This document shows, one piece after another, positions 25,719 to 33,705 of a stretch of DNA of 64,000 nucleotides. Made by a program: the position numbers and the translations under genes. This DNA is from Dokdonia sp. Dokd-P16 (lineage in GTDB: Bacteria > Bacteroidota > Bacteroidia > Flavobacteriales > Flavobacteriaceae), in the NCBI RefSeq assembly GCF_003095655.1, contig NZ_CP029151.1, positions 1,363,001-1,427,000 of the forward strand. The letters are read 5' to 3'. Under the pieces are notes generated by a model, which was given only the letters and a program-made list of their open reading frames with translations, was not told the origin of the DNA and did no database searches. Each line of letters begins with the position of its first letter. The stretch's first letter is position 1.

Positions 25719-26114
25719 ATGAAAGCATTTTATTCTATATCAATGTCAATGTTATTCCTTTTTCAAGGAATAACGGCCAATATGGAAATATGTGAACAAA
25801 TAGAGAAATTCTCACATTTTATATCACATTATCAAATGCATAAAGAGTATGGTGGAGATACCTTTTATGAATATGTAGTAGAGGTAATTTTCAGTGATCA
25901 AGCAGATAATAAAGACCATCACGACGGCTCGCACGATGATAGTGCACCAGTACATTCACACCATCAATGCTGTCATCCTACAGTTTTTTTAACGCCTTCT
26001 AACGCGTTAGCCTTAAAGCCTCTTCTTTTTAAAGAAAGAGCGACATATTCACATTATTCTTATCAATTTAATTCCAGATATCTGGAATCTCTTTTCCAGC
26101 CACCACGGGCATAA
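25719..26114 (+). CDS. His-rich secreted protein, putative metal binder
   Basis: A 131-residue protein with an N-terminal hydrophobic signal (MKAFYSISMSMLFLFQGITA). The middle is rich in His and Asp (DNKDHHDGSHDDSAPVHSHH, then QCCH), a typical loose binding site for Zn, Co, Ni or Cu. Small proteins of this kind often precede czc genes in Bacteroidota. I recognise no named domain. A TATCTTTG box at 25703-25710 fits a Bacteroidota -7 element and lies only 8 bp before the ATG, so the true start could be slightly downstream (Met9 or Met11). It probably begins the second metal operon. Confidence 0.65.
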   Translation: MKAFYSISMSMLFLFQGITANMEICEQIEKFSHFISHYQMHKEYGGDTFYEYVVEVIFSDQADNKDHHDGSHDDSAPVHSHHQCCHPTVFLTPSNALALKPLLFKERATYSHYSYQFNSRYLESLFQPPRA

Positions 26115-26183
26115 TTCAGTTTTAATAGGACAACTATATCCTTTTTTGAAGTTTTCCTAATAGGAATACTCAACTATGTTTTT

Positions 26184-26198
26184 GCTTTCGCGAAAGCG
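26184..26198. repeat. Palindrome GCTTTCGCGAAAGCG upstream of czcA
   Basis: 15 of 16 bases, in the 121-bp gap between the His-rich gene and the czcA fusion gene. Confidence 0.95.
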
Positions 26199-26235
26199 TA
26201 AACTCATTTTTTTAACTGAATTAATACATTAATCT

Positions 26236-29200
26236 ATGATTAATAGAATCATTGATTTTTCAATCAATAACAAATTTATCATTGGTCTTTTCACGTTGAC
26301 TCTTATAGGAGTTGGTATTTGGTCAATGGCAACAGTAAACCTTGGGTCTGTACCAGATATTACAAATAATCAGGTGCAGGTCATCACGCAATCGCCTAAT
26401 CTGGGAACGGAAGATATCGAACAGTTCGTAACCTATCCCGTAGAGCTATCTATGGGTAATTTACCTGGTGTTACTGAAATTAGATCCATTTCAAGATTTG
26501 GGCTCTCTGTAGTAACCATCGTTTTTGAAGACGATATGGGAACCTATCTTCCTAGACAACTGGTAGGGGAAAAACTCAACGAACTTGGTGAATCTATACC
26601 TGAAAAATTTGGAAGTCCATCTATGGGTCCCATTTCCACAGGATTAGGCCAAATTTATGAATACACAATTCAACCAGAAGAAGGTTTTGAAACCAAGTAT
26701 TCGCCTATGGAACTGCGCACCGCGCAAGATTGGGTTATCAAAAGACAACTCACATTATTGGAAGGCGTTGTAGAGGTCAACTCTTATGGTGGTAGCATAA
26801 AACAATATGAAGTTGCTGTCGATCCAGAGAAGTTAAACAGTATGGGTATCAGCATTTCACAAGTGTATGAGGCTCTCTCACAGAACAACGTAAATACTGG
26901 TGGCGCTTATATAGAGAAAAATAAAATGTCAAATTTTATAAGAGGTGAAGGTCTAATTCGCTCTTTGGAAGACATTAAGGATATTTCCATTATTAATGAG
27001 GGCAACATTCCTATTACTATTGGGGACGTGGCAACGCGCGTCCATTTTGGGAGTCAAGTACGCTATGGTGCTTTTACACAAGACGGTAAAGAAGCTGTGG
27101 GCGGTATGATAATGATGCTCAAGGGCTCTAATCCTAATGCAGTCATTCAAAATGTAAAGGATCGTATGGCAGAAATTGAAAAATCTCTACCAGATGGTCT
27201 GACTATCGCCCCAATAATTGATCGTAGTGAGCTTATTGCAAGAACCACCGATACAGTTAAAACCAATCTTCTGGAAGGTGCATTGATTGTGATTTTTGCA
27301 CTTGTCCTATTGTTGGGTAGTTTAAGAGGTGGAATCATAACTGCTACTACGATACCATTGTCCTTACTTTTTGCCTTTATTCTTATGAAGCAGTTTAATG
27401 TATGGGCAAACTTGATGAGTCTGGGAGCAATAGATTTTGGAATCATCATAGATGGTGCTGTAATTATTATTGAAGGAACGGTGTATGAAATCCAAAAAAG
27501 AATAAGGTCTGGTAAGCTAAAATTCAATCAAGGAGTGATGGATAAAGTTGCCTATGATGCCGGAAGCACGATGATGGGTTCTGCGTTCTTTGGACAGATT
27601 ATTATTCTCATTGTTTTTACACCTATACTTTTTCTTACTGGTGTAGAAGGTAAAATGTTTAAACCTATGGCATACACCTTTGGGTTTGCAATGATAGGTG
27701 CCATCATTCTATGTCTTACGTACGTTCCTATGATGGCAGCACTTTTTATGAAACCAGTACAAAACACCAAAAATTGGTTTGGCAAATTTGAGCGCAGGCT
27801 CGAAAAGATAAGTGATAAAATCATAGGTGCTATTCATAGTGCATATATGCCTTTATTAAAAGGTGCTCTTAAACTGAAGTTTATCGTTTTATCAGCTGCT
27901 ACCGTACTACTTGTTATCGCTGGATTCATATTTTCTAATATGGGAGGAGAATTTGTACCACAGCTTGATGAAGGAGATTTAGCAATGCAGGCACTTATAA
28001 GACCAGGAAGTTCGCTAACAGAATCTATTGAAGTTTCCAAGAAAATAGAAACCATCCTATTAGAAAGTTTCCCTGAAATCAAGACGGTAACTGCTCGTAT
28101 AGGTGTTGCAGATATTCCTACAGATCCTATGCCTATGGATATTGCAGATATGTACATTATCCTTAATAAGGATATGGACGAGTGGACAACAGTTTCTACT
28201 AAAGAAGGTTTAATAGATGCTATAAGAGATAAACTGGATGATGAACTGGTGGGTGTGAATTTAGTTTTTACCCAACCGGTTGAATTGAGATTTAACGAGC
28301 TGTTAGAAGGCGTAAGAGAGGATATTGCTGTAAAGCTGTATGGCGAGGATTTAGAGGTTTTATCAGAAAAAGTTCAGGAAATGGCGGCTATTATACAAAC
28401 CGTTCCTGGCGCTGGCGATGTAAGTGCAGAACGTACTGCTGGATTACCACAGATGACCGTAAAATATAGGCGTGATAAAATGGCGCAATACGGACTGAAT
28501 ATTCAAAAAGTAAATGATTACGTAAGTACCGCTTTTGCTGGAGGAACCGCTGGAGTCATCTTTGAAGGCGAAAAGCGATTTGATCTTGTTGTACGATTTG
28601 ATGAAAGTCATAGAAAAAGTATTGATGACCTGCGCAATATGTATATTGATCTTAAGGATGGTAGTCAGGTGCCCATTATCGAAATAGCCGAGATTGAATA
28701 TGTCCCTGGACCTATGCAAATCTCACGTGACAATACGTATAGAAGAACGTATGTAGGTGTAAATGCCCGAGGCAGAGATGTAGAATCTGTCGTTAAGGAT
28801 ATTCAACAAAAACTGAATGAAGAATTGGACTTACCATCAGGATATTATATTACCTATGGTGGAGAGTTTGAAAACCTACAAAGCGCAAAGGATCGTTTGA
28901 TAATCGTTGTGCCCATCGCCCTGTTTTTAATCTTAATACTGCTATACTTTGCGTTAAAATCCTTTTCACAATCTTTAATGATTTACATCGCGATTCCTTT
29001 GGCAGCCATAGGTGGTGTATTTGCTTTATGGCTTCGCGGTATGCCATTTAGTATCTCGGCAGGTGTAGGGTTTATTGTACTATTTGGTGTGGCAGTTCTT
29101 AACGGTTTGGTACTTATAAACCGGTTTAATTCTCTTAAAGAAGAAGGTGTTATAAGCATAAAGAATAGAATATTTCAAGGGACTAAAGAACGTATTCGCC

Positions 29201-30657
29201 CTATTATGCTCACGGCGACCACAGATATTTTTGGCTTTTTACCAATGGCATTTTCCACATCGGCTGGTGCAGAGGTACAACAGCCACTTGCGACGGTGGT
29301 TATAGGTGGTATGCTTACGGCAACGCTGCTTACATTAATCGTTCTTCCCGTGCTTTATACATTTATAGAAAAGAGACGTGAGCGCAAAGATCAGAACAAG
29401 ATGGGTTCTTTTAATCCGCAAGCGTCAACTACGATTTTAATAGTTGGTTTTATTTTAGGTGGCACCGCTTTCGCGAAAGCGCAACAATCACAAGCACCTG
29501 TGCAAGACATTGTTGTCCAGGATAGCATCATACCCATCGCAATTTCACAAGCCATAGAAATTGCCAAAGAGAATTATCCTGTGCTGAAAGCGAGCCAACT
29601 CGAAATCGAAAGACAGAACGCACTTAAGGGCATTGCTTACGACTTCGGTAATACCCAAGTTTTTACTGGTGGCGAAGAGATTACAGACGGTCAAGGCATT
29701 TATACCGTGATAGGCATCGGGCAACAGAATATTGATCTACTGGGCATAGGAGCCAAAAAACGTTTGCAACAACGACGTATCGAGTTGGCACAAACTGCAT
29801 TTAACCTTTCTGGAATTCAGATAGAATTGGAAGTCAAAAGAGCGTGGTCAGAAACATTTCAAGCAAAAAAGAAGTTCTCTTTGTACCGTGAATTGGATAG
29901 CATTTATGGTCAATTTTCAAAATCTGTAGAACTAAATTATGAAGTCGAAGCTATTTCACGGTTGGAATATGCCGCCGCGCGCAATCAGGCCTTGCAAATC
30001 AACAACAAATTTCAGCAGGCAGAAATTGATTATTTCATCGCGTTACAAAAACTCAATCTTTGGTTAACACCAGAAACGATGTATACCGTAACTAATGATT
30101 TGGAAGTTGCCGAAATTTCGATTTTGGATGCCGATGATACATTAGATGAACATCCCGATTTATTGCTTTCGCGAAAGCTTATAGATGAAGCACAAGCAAG
30201 CTACGACGCAGTTAGAGCAAACTTATTACCCAAGTTCAACCTGCAAGGTGGCTTGCAGCGTGTTAATGGCGATAGTAGTTTTTATACCTATCAAGCTGGA
30301 ATTTCCATTCCGTTATTTTCTGGTCCAGACCGCAGTCGTGCAAAGACTGCAAAACTGGATACACAGATAGCAGAAACAAATGCCACTTTCAAACAACGAG
30401 AGTTGCAATCACAATTCATACAGGCACGGCAAAATTTTACAAAGTGGCGAGACACGTGGTTTTTCTATAAAATCGAAGCGCTGCCACTTGCCATAGACCA
30501 GCGCAAAGGCGCATTGCTCGCTTACAAGGAAGGAGCACTGGATTATGCCGCATTCACGCAAATCATACGCGATGCCATACAAACAGAAATGGATGCGCTG
30601 GACGCACTCGATAATTATTTAGATGCCTTGTTTGAACTACAATATTTTCAAAACTAA
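26236..30657 (+). CDS. CzcA-type RND pump fused to a CzcC/TolC outer-membrane channel
   Basis: One uninterrupted 1473-residue frame. Residues 1 to about 1050 form a CzcA/CusA RND pump (LGSVPDITNNQVQVITQSPNL, then LGAIDFGIIIDGAVIIIEG and GVGFIVLFGVAVLNGLVLIN). After EKRRERKDQNK a new signal-like hydrophobic segment (TTILIVGFILGGTAFAKA) leads into a TolC-family domain (about 1085-1473). Pump and channel act in different membranes, so the chain is probably cut at the AFAKA site or spans the periplasm. Such fusions occur in Bacteroidota (from memory). Zn/Cd/Co export is inferred from the neighbours. Palindrome copies lie at the junction and in the channel part. Confidence 0.9.
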   Translation: MINRIIDFSINNKFIIGLFTLTLIGVGIWSMATVNLGSVPDITNNQVQVITQSPNLGTEDIEQFVTYPVELSMGNLPGVTEIRSISRFGLSVVTIVFEDDMGTYLPRQLVGEKLNELGESIPEKFGSPSMGPISTGLGQIYEYTIQPEEGFETKYSPMELRTAQDWVIKRQLTLLEGVVEVNSYGGSIKQYEVAVDPEKLNSMGISISQVYEALSQNNVNTGGAYIEKNKMSNFIRGEGLIRSLEDIKDISIINEGNIPITIGDVATRVHFGSQVRYGAFTQDGKEAVGGMIMMLKGSNPNAVIQNVKDRMAEIEKSLPDGLTIAPIIDRSELIARTTDTVKTNLLEGALIVIFALVLLLGSLRGGIITATTIPLSLLFAFILMKQFNVWANLMSLGAIDFGIIIDGAVIIIEGTVYEIQKRIRSGKLKFNQGVMDKVAYDAGSTMMGSAFFGQIIILIVFTPILFLTGVEGKMFKPMAYTFGFAMIGAIILCLTYVPMMAALFMKPVQNTKNWFGKFERRLEKISDKIIGAIHSAYMPLLKGALKLKFIVLSAATVLLVIAGFIFSNMGGEFVPQLDEGDLAMQALIRPGSSLTESIEVSKKIETILLESFPEIKTVTARIGVADIPTDPMPMDIADMYIILNKDMDEWTTVSTKEGLIDAIRDKLDDELVGVNLVFTQPVELRFNELLEGVREDIAVKLYGEDLEVLSEKVQEMAAIIQTVPGAGDVSAERTAGLPQMTVKYRRDKMAQYGLNIQKVNDYVSTAFAGGTAGVIFEGEKRFDLVVRFDESHRKSIDDLRNMYIDLKDGSQVPIIEIAEIEYVPGPMQISRDNTYRRTYVGVNARGRDVESVVKDIQQKLNEELDLPSGYYITYGGEFENLQSAKDRLIIVVPIALFLILILLYFALKSFSQSLMIYIAIPLAAIGGVFALWLRGMPFSISAGVGFIVLFGVAVLNGLVLINRFNSLKEEGVISIKNRIFQGTKERIRPIMLTATTDIFGFLPMAFSTSAGAEVQQPLATVVIGGMLTATLLTLIVLPVLYTFIEKRRERKDQNKMGSFNPQASTTILIVGFILGGTAFAKAQQSQAPVQDIVVQDSIIPIAISQAIEIAKENYPVLKASQLEIERQNALKGIAYDFGNTQVFTGGEEITDGQGIYTVIGIGQQNIDLLGIGAKKRLQQRRIELAQTAFNLSGIQIELEVKRAWSETFQAKKKFSLYRELDSIYGQFSKSVELNYEVEAISRLEYAAARNQALQINNKFQQAEIDYFIALQKLNLWLTPETMYTVTNDLEVAEISILDADDTLDEHPDLLLSRKLIDEAQASYDAVRANLLPKFNLQGGLQRVNGDSSFYTYQAGISIPLFSGPDRSRAKTAKLDTQIAETNATFKQRELQSQFIQARQNFTKWRDTWFFYKIEALPLAIDQRKGALLAYKEGALDYAAFTQIIRDAIQTEMDALDALDNYLDALFELQYFQN
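29466..29481. repeat. Palindrome CGCTTTCGCGAAAGCG at the CzcA-CzcC junction
   Basis: Full copy, read as Ala-Phe-Ala-Lys-Ala followed by QQ, at the end of the internal signal-like helix; the same context as the cusC signal peptide. Confidence 0.95.
30165..30178. repeat. Palindrome GCTTTCGCGAAAGC inside the CzcC part
   Basis: 14-bp core only, read in the second frame as Leu-Ser-Arg-Lys-Leu. Confidence 0.95.
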
Positions 30658-30661
30658 AAAT

Positions 30662-31855
30662 ATGAAAACGAAAAAATATATACCTATTACAGCGATGCTA
30701 TTAGCATTATTATTGACCAGTTGTGGCGACTCAAAAACTGCCAAAGATGAAACTAAAGAAAGTACACAAACTGAAGAAAGCCATACAGAAGGCGAAGCTG
30801 AAGAAGTGATGCTCACGGCACAACAGTTTGAAGCCTTGCAGATGGAAATTGATACGCTCTCTCAACGCAATATGAGCGGTTATGTAGAAGCAAACGGTAC
30901 GTTGGAAGTACCACCGCAAAACGAAGCAAATATTACAGCCCTTACGGGAGCAAATATTGCATCCATAGAGGTAATAGAGGGCGACGAAGTCAAAAGGAAT
31001 CAAGCAGTTGCCTATCTATCTCATCCCAGTATTATACAGATACAGAGTGATTACCTAAATGCATACAGCAATAGTCGGTTTTTAAAACAAGAATATGAAC
31101 GTCAAAAAAGGCTTTACGAAGCTGGCGTAGCATCTGGTATGAATTATCAAAAAGCCACGGCAGATTATCAAGCATCTACTGCAATGGTAAACGGGCTGGA
31201 AGCACAATTACGACAGTATAATATTAAGGTGAGTGGCGTCCGCAATGGTACAATTTATCAGCTTGTTGCTTTGCGCAGTCCTATTGCAGGTGTGGTAGAA
31301 AAAGTTTTCATAAAAACTGGTCAATATGTGGAGCCACAGACCAATCTAATGGAAATAGTAGATACAGACCACGTACACGCAGATTTGATGGTTTTTGAAA
31401 AGGATGTGGACAAAGTGAAGAAGGGACAAAAGGTACGGTTCAGCATTCAATCTCGACCAGGAAAAGAACTGGAAGCAAAGATTTATTCAGTCAGCCAGAC
31501 TTTTGAGCAGGACCCAAAAGCGGTTCACGTTCACGCTGAGATCGAAAATAAAGAAGGTGGTCTTATCCCTGGAATGTACATTAAAGGTAAGATTGAAGTT
31601 GATAATGAGAAGACTACAGCATTTCCTGAAAGTGCTATAGTCACAGAAGCTGGTAAGAATTATGTGTTTGAAGCTCATAGGGAAGATGATGCGTGGAGTT
31701 TTATACCAATTGAAATTACTACAGGCGAGAAAGATGGCGAATGGATAGCCATACGCTTTTTTGAAACCCCAGATCCTAATGCTCGTTTTGCATACAATAA
31801 TGCTTATTACCTAATGGGAGAAATGAAAAAGGGAGAAACTGAACACGAACATTAA
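30662..31855 (+). CDS. CzcB-type periplasmic adaptor lipoprotein
   Basis: A 397-residue HlyD-like membrane-fusion protein. The lipoprotein signal ends LLALLLTSC; an acidic His/Glu linker (TEESHTEGEAEE) follows, then the lipoyl half (NITALTGANIASIEVIEGDE), a helical hairpin (LKQEYERQKRLYEAGVASG), the second lipoyl half (LRSPIAGVVEKVFIKTGQYV) and beta-barrel domain. It joins the RND pump to the outer-membrane channel. ATG at 30662 is chosen because it gives a normal lipoprotein signal; an in-frame ATG at 30623 would overlap the upstream gene and add 13 non-signal residues. It ends in a His-containing tail (EHEH). Confidence 0.9.
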   Translation: MKTKKYIPITAMLLALLLTSCGDSKTAKDETKESTQTEESHTEGEAEEVMLTAQQFEALQMEIDTLSQRNMSGYVEANGTLEVPPQNEANITALTGANIASIEVIEGDEVKRNQAVAYLSHPSIIQIQSDYLNAYSNSRFLKQEYERQKRLYEAGVASGMNYQKATADYQASTAMVNGLEAQLRQYNIKVSGVRNGTIYQLVALRSPIAGVVEKVFIKTGQYVEPQTNLMEIVDTDHVHADLMVFEKDVDKVKKGQKVRFSIQSRPGKELEAKIYSVSQTFEQDPKAVHVHAEIENKEGGLIPGMYIKGKIEVDNEKTTAFPESAIVTEAGKNYVFEAHREDDAWSFIPIEITTGEKDGEWIAIRFFETPDPNARFAYNNAYYLMGEMKKGETEHEH

Positions 31856-31860
31856 TAACT

Positions 31861-32502
31861 ATGGATAAGACAAGAAGAAATAATCTAAAACAAGCCAGAA
31901 CGCTTCAAATCTGGAATGTTATTTATGATGTGATAGAAGTAGTTGTGTCACTCATAGCAGGAATCACAGCAAATAGTTCAGCCTTAATAGGTTGGGCTTT
32001 AGATAGCGTTATAGAAGTAATAAGTGCAGCAACATTAGGATGGCGATTACACGGCGAACTCAAAGGCATCGATGAAGAAAAAGTAAAGCGAAGACAAAAA
32101 ATCACGTTGAACGTGATTGCAGTTTCATTTACTCTCATCTGCATTTTCATTTCTTACGACTCGATTACCAAGCTTATCAATAAGGAAACTGCAAGCTGGA
32201 GTACGCTTGGATTGATTATACTATTGGTCTCGCTAGTCGTGAATCCTATTTTGATTTATTACAAGAGAAAGTATGGTAATAAGTTAGACAGTCCAGGCTT
32301 ATTGGCAGATGCCAAGGATACCTTTATTTGTTTGTATCAGACCGTAGTTGTATTGATTGGATTGCTATTGGTCAACTGGCTGGGCTGGTGGTGGGCAGAT
32401 CCCGTAGCAGCATTACTTATCGTCCCGTATGCAGCAAAAGAAGGTTGGGAAGCCTACAAGAAGGCAAAAGATATTAATTATAACATCGCACAAAATGACT
32501 GA
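31861..32502 (+). CDS. Short cation diffusion facilitator (CDF) exporter
   Basis: A 213-residue membrane protein corresponding to the six-helix domain of CDF metal/proton antiporters. The first metal motif is in SALIGWALDSVIEV (His replaced by Trp or Ala relative to HxxxD) and the second in LLADAKDTFICLYQTV (DxxxD). The cytoplasmic C-terminal domain of full-length CDF proteins is absent, as in a known short subgroup, so dimerisation must differ. Zn or a similar divalent ion is the likely substrate. It overlaps the fur-like gene by 8 bp. Confidence 0.8.
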   Translation: MDKTRRNNLKQARTLQIWNVIYDVIEVVVSLIAGITANSSALIGWALDSVIEVISAATLGWRLHGELKGIDEEKVKRRQKITLNVIAVSFTLICIFISYDSITKLINKETASWSTLGLIILLVSLVVNPILIYYKRKYGNKLDSPGLLADAKDTFICLYQTVVVLIGLLLVNWLGWWWADPVAALLIVPYAAKEGWEAYKKAKDINYNIAQND

Positions 32503-32908
32503 AATAGAAAAAACATTAAATGATAACAATGTGCGTCCTACTGCTATGCGCATCTTGATTTATAAACATTTAGCACAAAAAGATGTCGCTCAAGCTTTAC
32601 TGGATATAGAAACCGCTTTCGCGAAAGCGGAACGATCTACCATTTTTAGAACATTAAAGACTTTCGAAGAAAACGGTATCGTACACCAAATAGAAGATGG
32701 AACAGGAAACACGAAATATGCTCTTTGTGAACCAGGTTGCAATTGTGAGATAGACCAAGATTTACACTTGCATTTTCATTGCAGTAATTGTGATGAAACT
32801 GTTTGCTTGACAGAACATAAAATACCACACATCAACCTACCTGATGGATACATTGCAGAAGATGTAAATCTTGTTGTGACAGGTATTTGTGAAAAGTGTA
32901 GTGGTTGA
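32495..32908 (+). CDS. Fur-family metal-responsive regulator (Zur/Fur-like)
   Basis: A 138-residue Fur-type repressor from ATG 32495. The winged-helix part covers about 1-75 (RPTAMRILIYKHLAQKD ... RSTIFRTLKTFEENGIV). The dimer domain has HLHFHCSNCDETVCL (about 91-105), with a CxxC zinc site repeated as CEKC near the end, plus an unusual CEPGCNCEID stretch. It probably senses Zn or a related ion and controls this element's efflux genes. A palindrome copy encodes AFAKA (41-45) just before the recognition helix. The start at 32429 would run deep into the CDF gene and is rejected. Confidence 0.88.
   Translation: MTEIEKTLNDNNVRPTAMRILIYKHLAQKDVAQALLDIETAFAKAERSTIFRTLKTFEENGIVHQIEDGTGNTKYALCEPGCNCEIDQDLHLHFHCSNCDETVCLTEHKIPHINLPDGYIAEDVNLVVTGICEKCSG
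32614..32629. repeat. Palindrome CGCTTTCGCGAAAGCG inside the fur-like gene
   Basis: Full copy, read as Ala-Phe-Ala-Lys-Ala in the DNA-binding domain, between the second and third helices. Confidence 0.95.
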
Positions 32909-32968
32909 CTTTCCACAACAGTTGCGCAATCATTTCATTAAATTTAACAAATTAAAAAAACTGATAAA

Positions 32969-33325
32969 ATGTTACAGATAATAAGTTCGGATAAGGAAAA
33001 TGTAATTGCAGCTCGCATCACAAAAAAGGTTTCAAAAAACGATGTAGAAAAAATTCATCCACTCATCCACAATATTGTTGATAAAGGAATGAAAGCCCAT
33101 TTCTATTTTGAATTGGTCGATTTTGAAGGCTATACCCTAAAGGGTTTTTGGGAAGATATAAAAGTAGATGCGGCTCATATTTCAGACTACGGGAAAATGG
33201 CTTTTGTAGGTGATAAAGATTGGCAAAAATGGGTAGCAAAAGCTACTGATTTCTTTACCAGTTCTGAAGTAAGATTTTTTGAACTAGAAAACAAAGAAGA
33301 TGCACAAGAATGGATTAATCTATAA
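32969..33325 (+). CDS. SpoIIAA/STAS-like protein
   Basis: A 118-residue single-domain protein with the SpoIIAA-like (DUF3478) pattern: ENVIAARITKKVSKNDVEKI at the N-terminus, YFELVDFEGYTLKGFWEDIK in the middle, and KMAFVGDKDWQKWVAKATDFF towards the end. The fold is STAS-like; members occur singly in stress and metal regions and their job is not known. It is cytoplasmic, 60 bp after the fur-like gene, in the same direction. Confidence 0.78.
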   Translation: MLQIISSDKENVIAARITKKVSKNDVEKIHPLIHNIVDKGMKAHFYFELVDFEGYTLKGFWEDIKVDAAHISDYGKMAFVGDKDWQKWVAKATDFFTSSEVRFFELENKEDAQEWINL

Positions 33326-33334
33326 GTCGAATAA

Positions 33335-33700
33335 ATGAAATTTAATATTGCCATTCCCACAGCATTGAAAGCGCACTATGATAAAGAGATAGAATCATAT
33401 CGAGTTGCTTTAAAGGAATAAAACTGGTCAACTGCGTGGCAACACTTGGAACGCTCTCACGTAATTGGTCAATCCTATCCATTTGAGCACAGCTACTCGC
33501 ATTGGTTAATGTTGAATTTTGGTTTTAAACAAAAGGACTTTAAAGAAGTTGCAGGACAATTGATACGACTACTTGTAGGTGGGTGGAAATCATTCATTAA
33601 TCACGTCCCTAAAGGTAATACAGGTGGTTCAAATGTGCCGCCATTAAAGAAAATGGAAGTTCCAGCAGATTTGAAATTTATTTTAAATCAACACAATTAA
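33335..33700 (+). pseudogene. DUF3703 gene with an in-frame stop
   Basis: The frame from ATG 33335 reads MKFNIAIPTALKAHYDKEIE, then SYRVALKE, then TAA (33419-33421), then continues in the same frame: NWSTAWQHLERSHVIGQSYP and on to NHVPKGNTGGSNVPPLKKME. Together this is a complete DUF3703 protein (about 121 residues) broken by one nonsense codon; no frameshift is needed. DUF3703 proteins are small, of unknown role, and common beside czc genes. Either the gene is dead, or a shorter product is made from TTG 33446. Confidence 0.85.
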
Positions 33701-33705
33701 ATAGA

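Noticed and set aside
29390-29500. Separate gene for the CzcC part of the fusion
   Set aside because: The frame is continuous and no stop separates the parts; an internal ATG (MGSFNPQ) could start it, but there is no evidence of separate translation.
30623-30661. Upstream start for the CzcB-type adaptor
   Set aside because: It overlaps the end of the pump-channel gene and would bury the lipoprotein signal 13 residues inside.
32429-32494. Upstream start for the Fur-family gene
   Set aside because: It runs deep into the CDF gene; ATG 32495 gives the normal Fur N-terminus.
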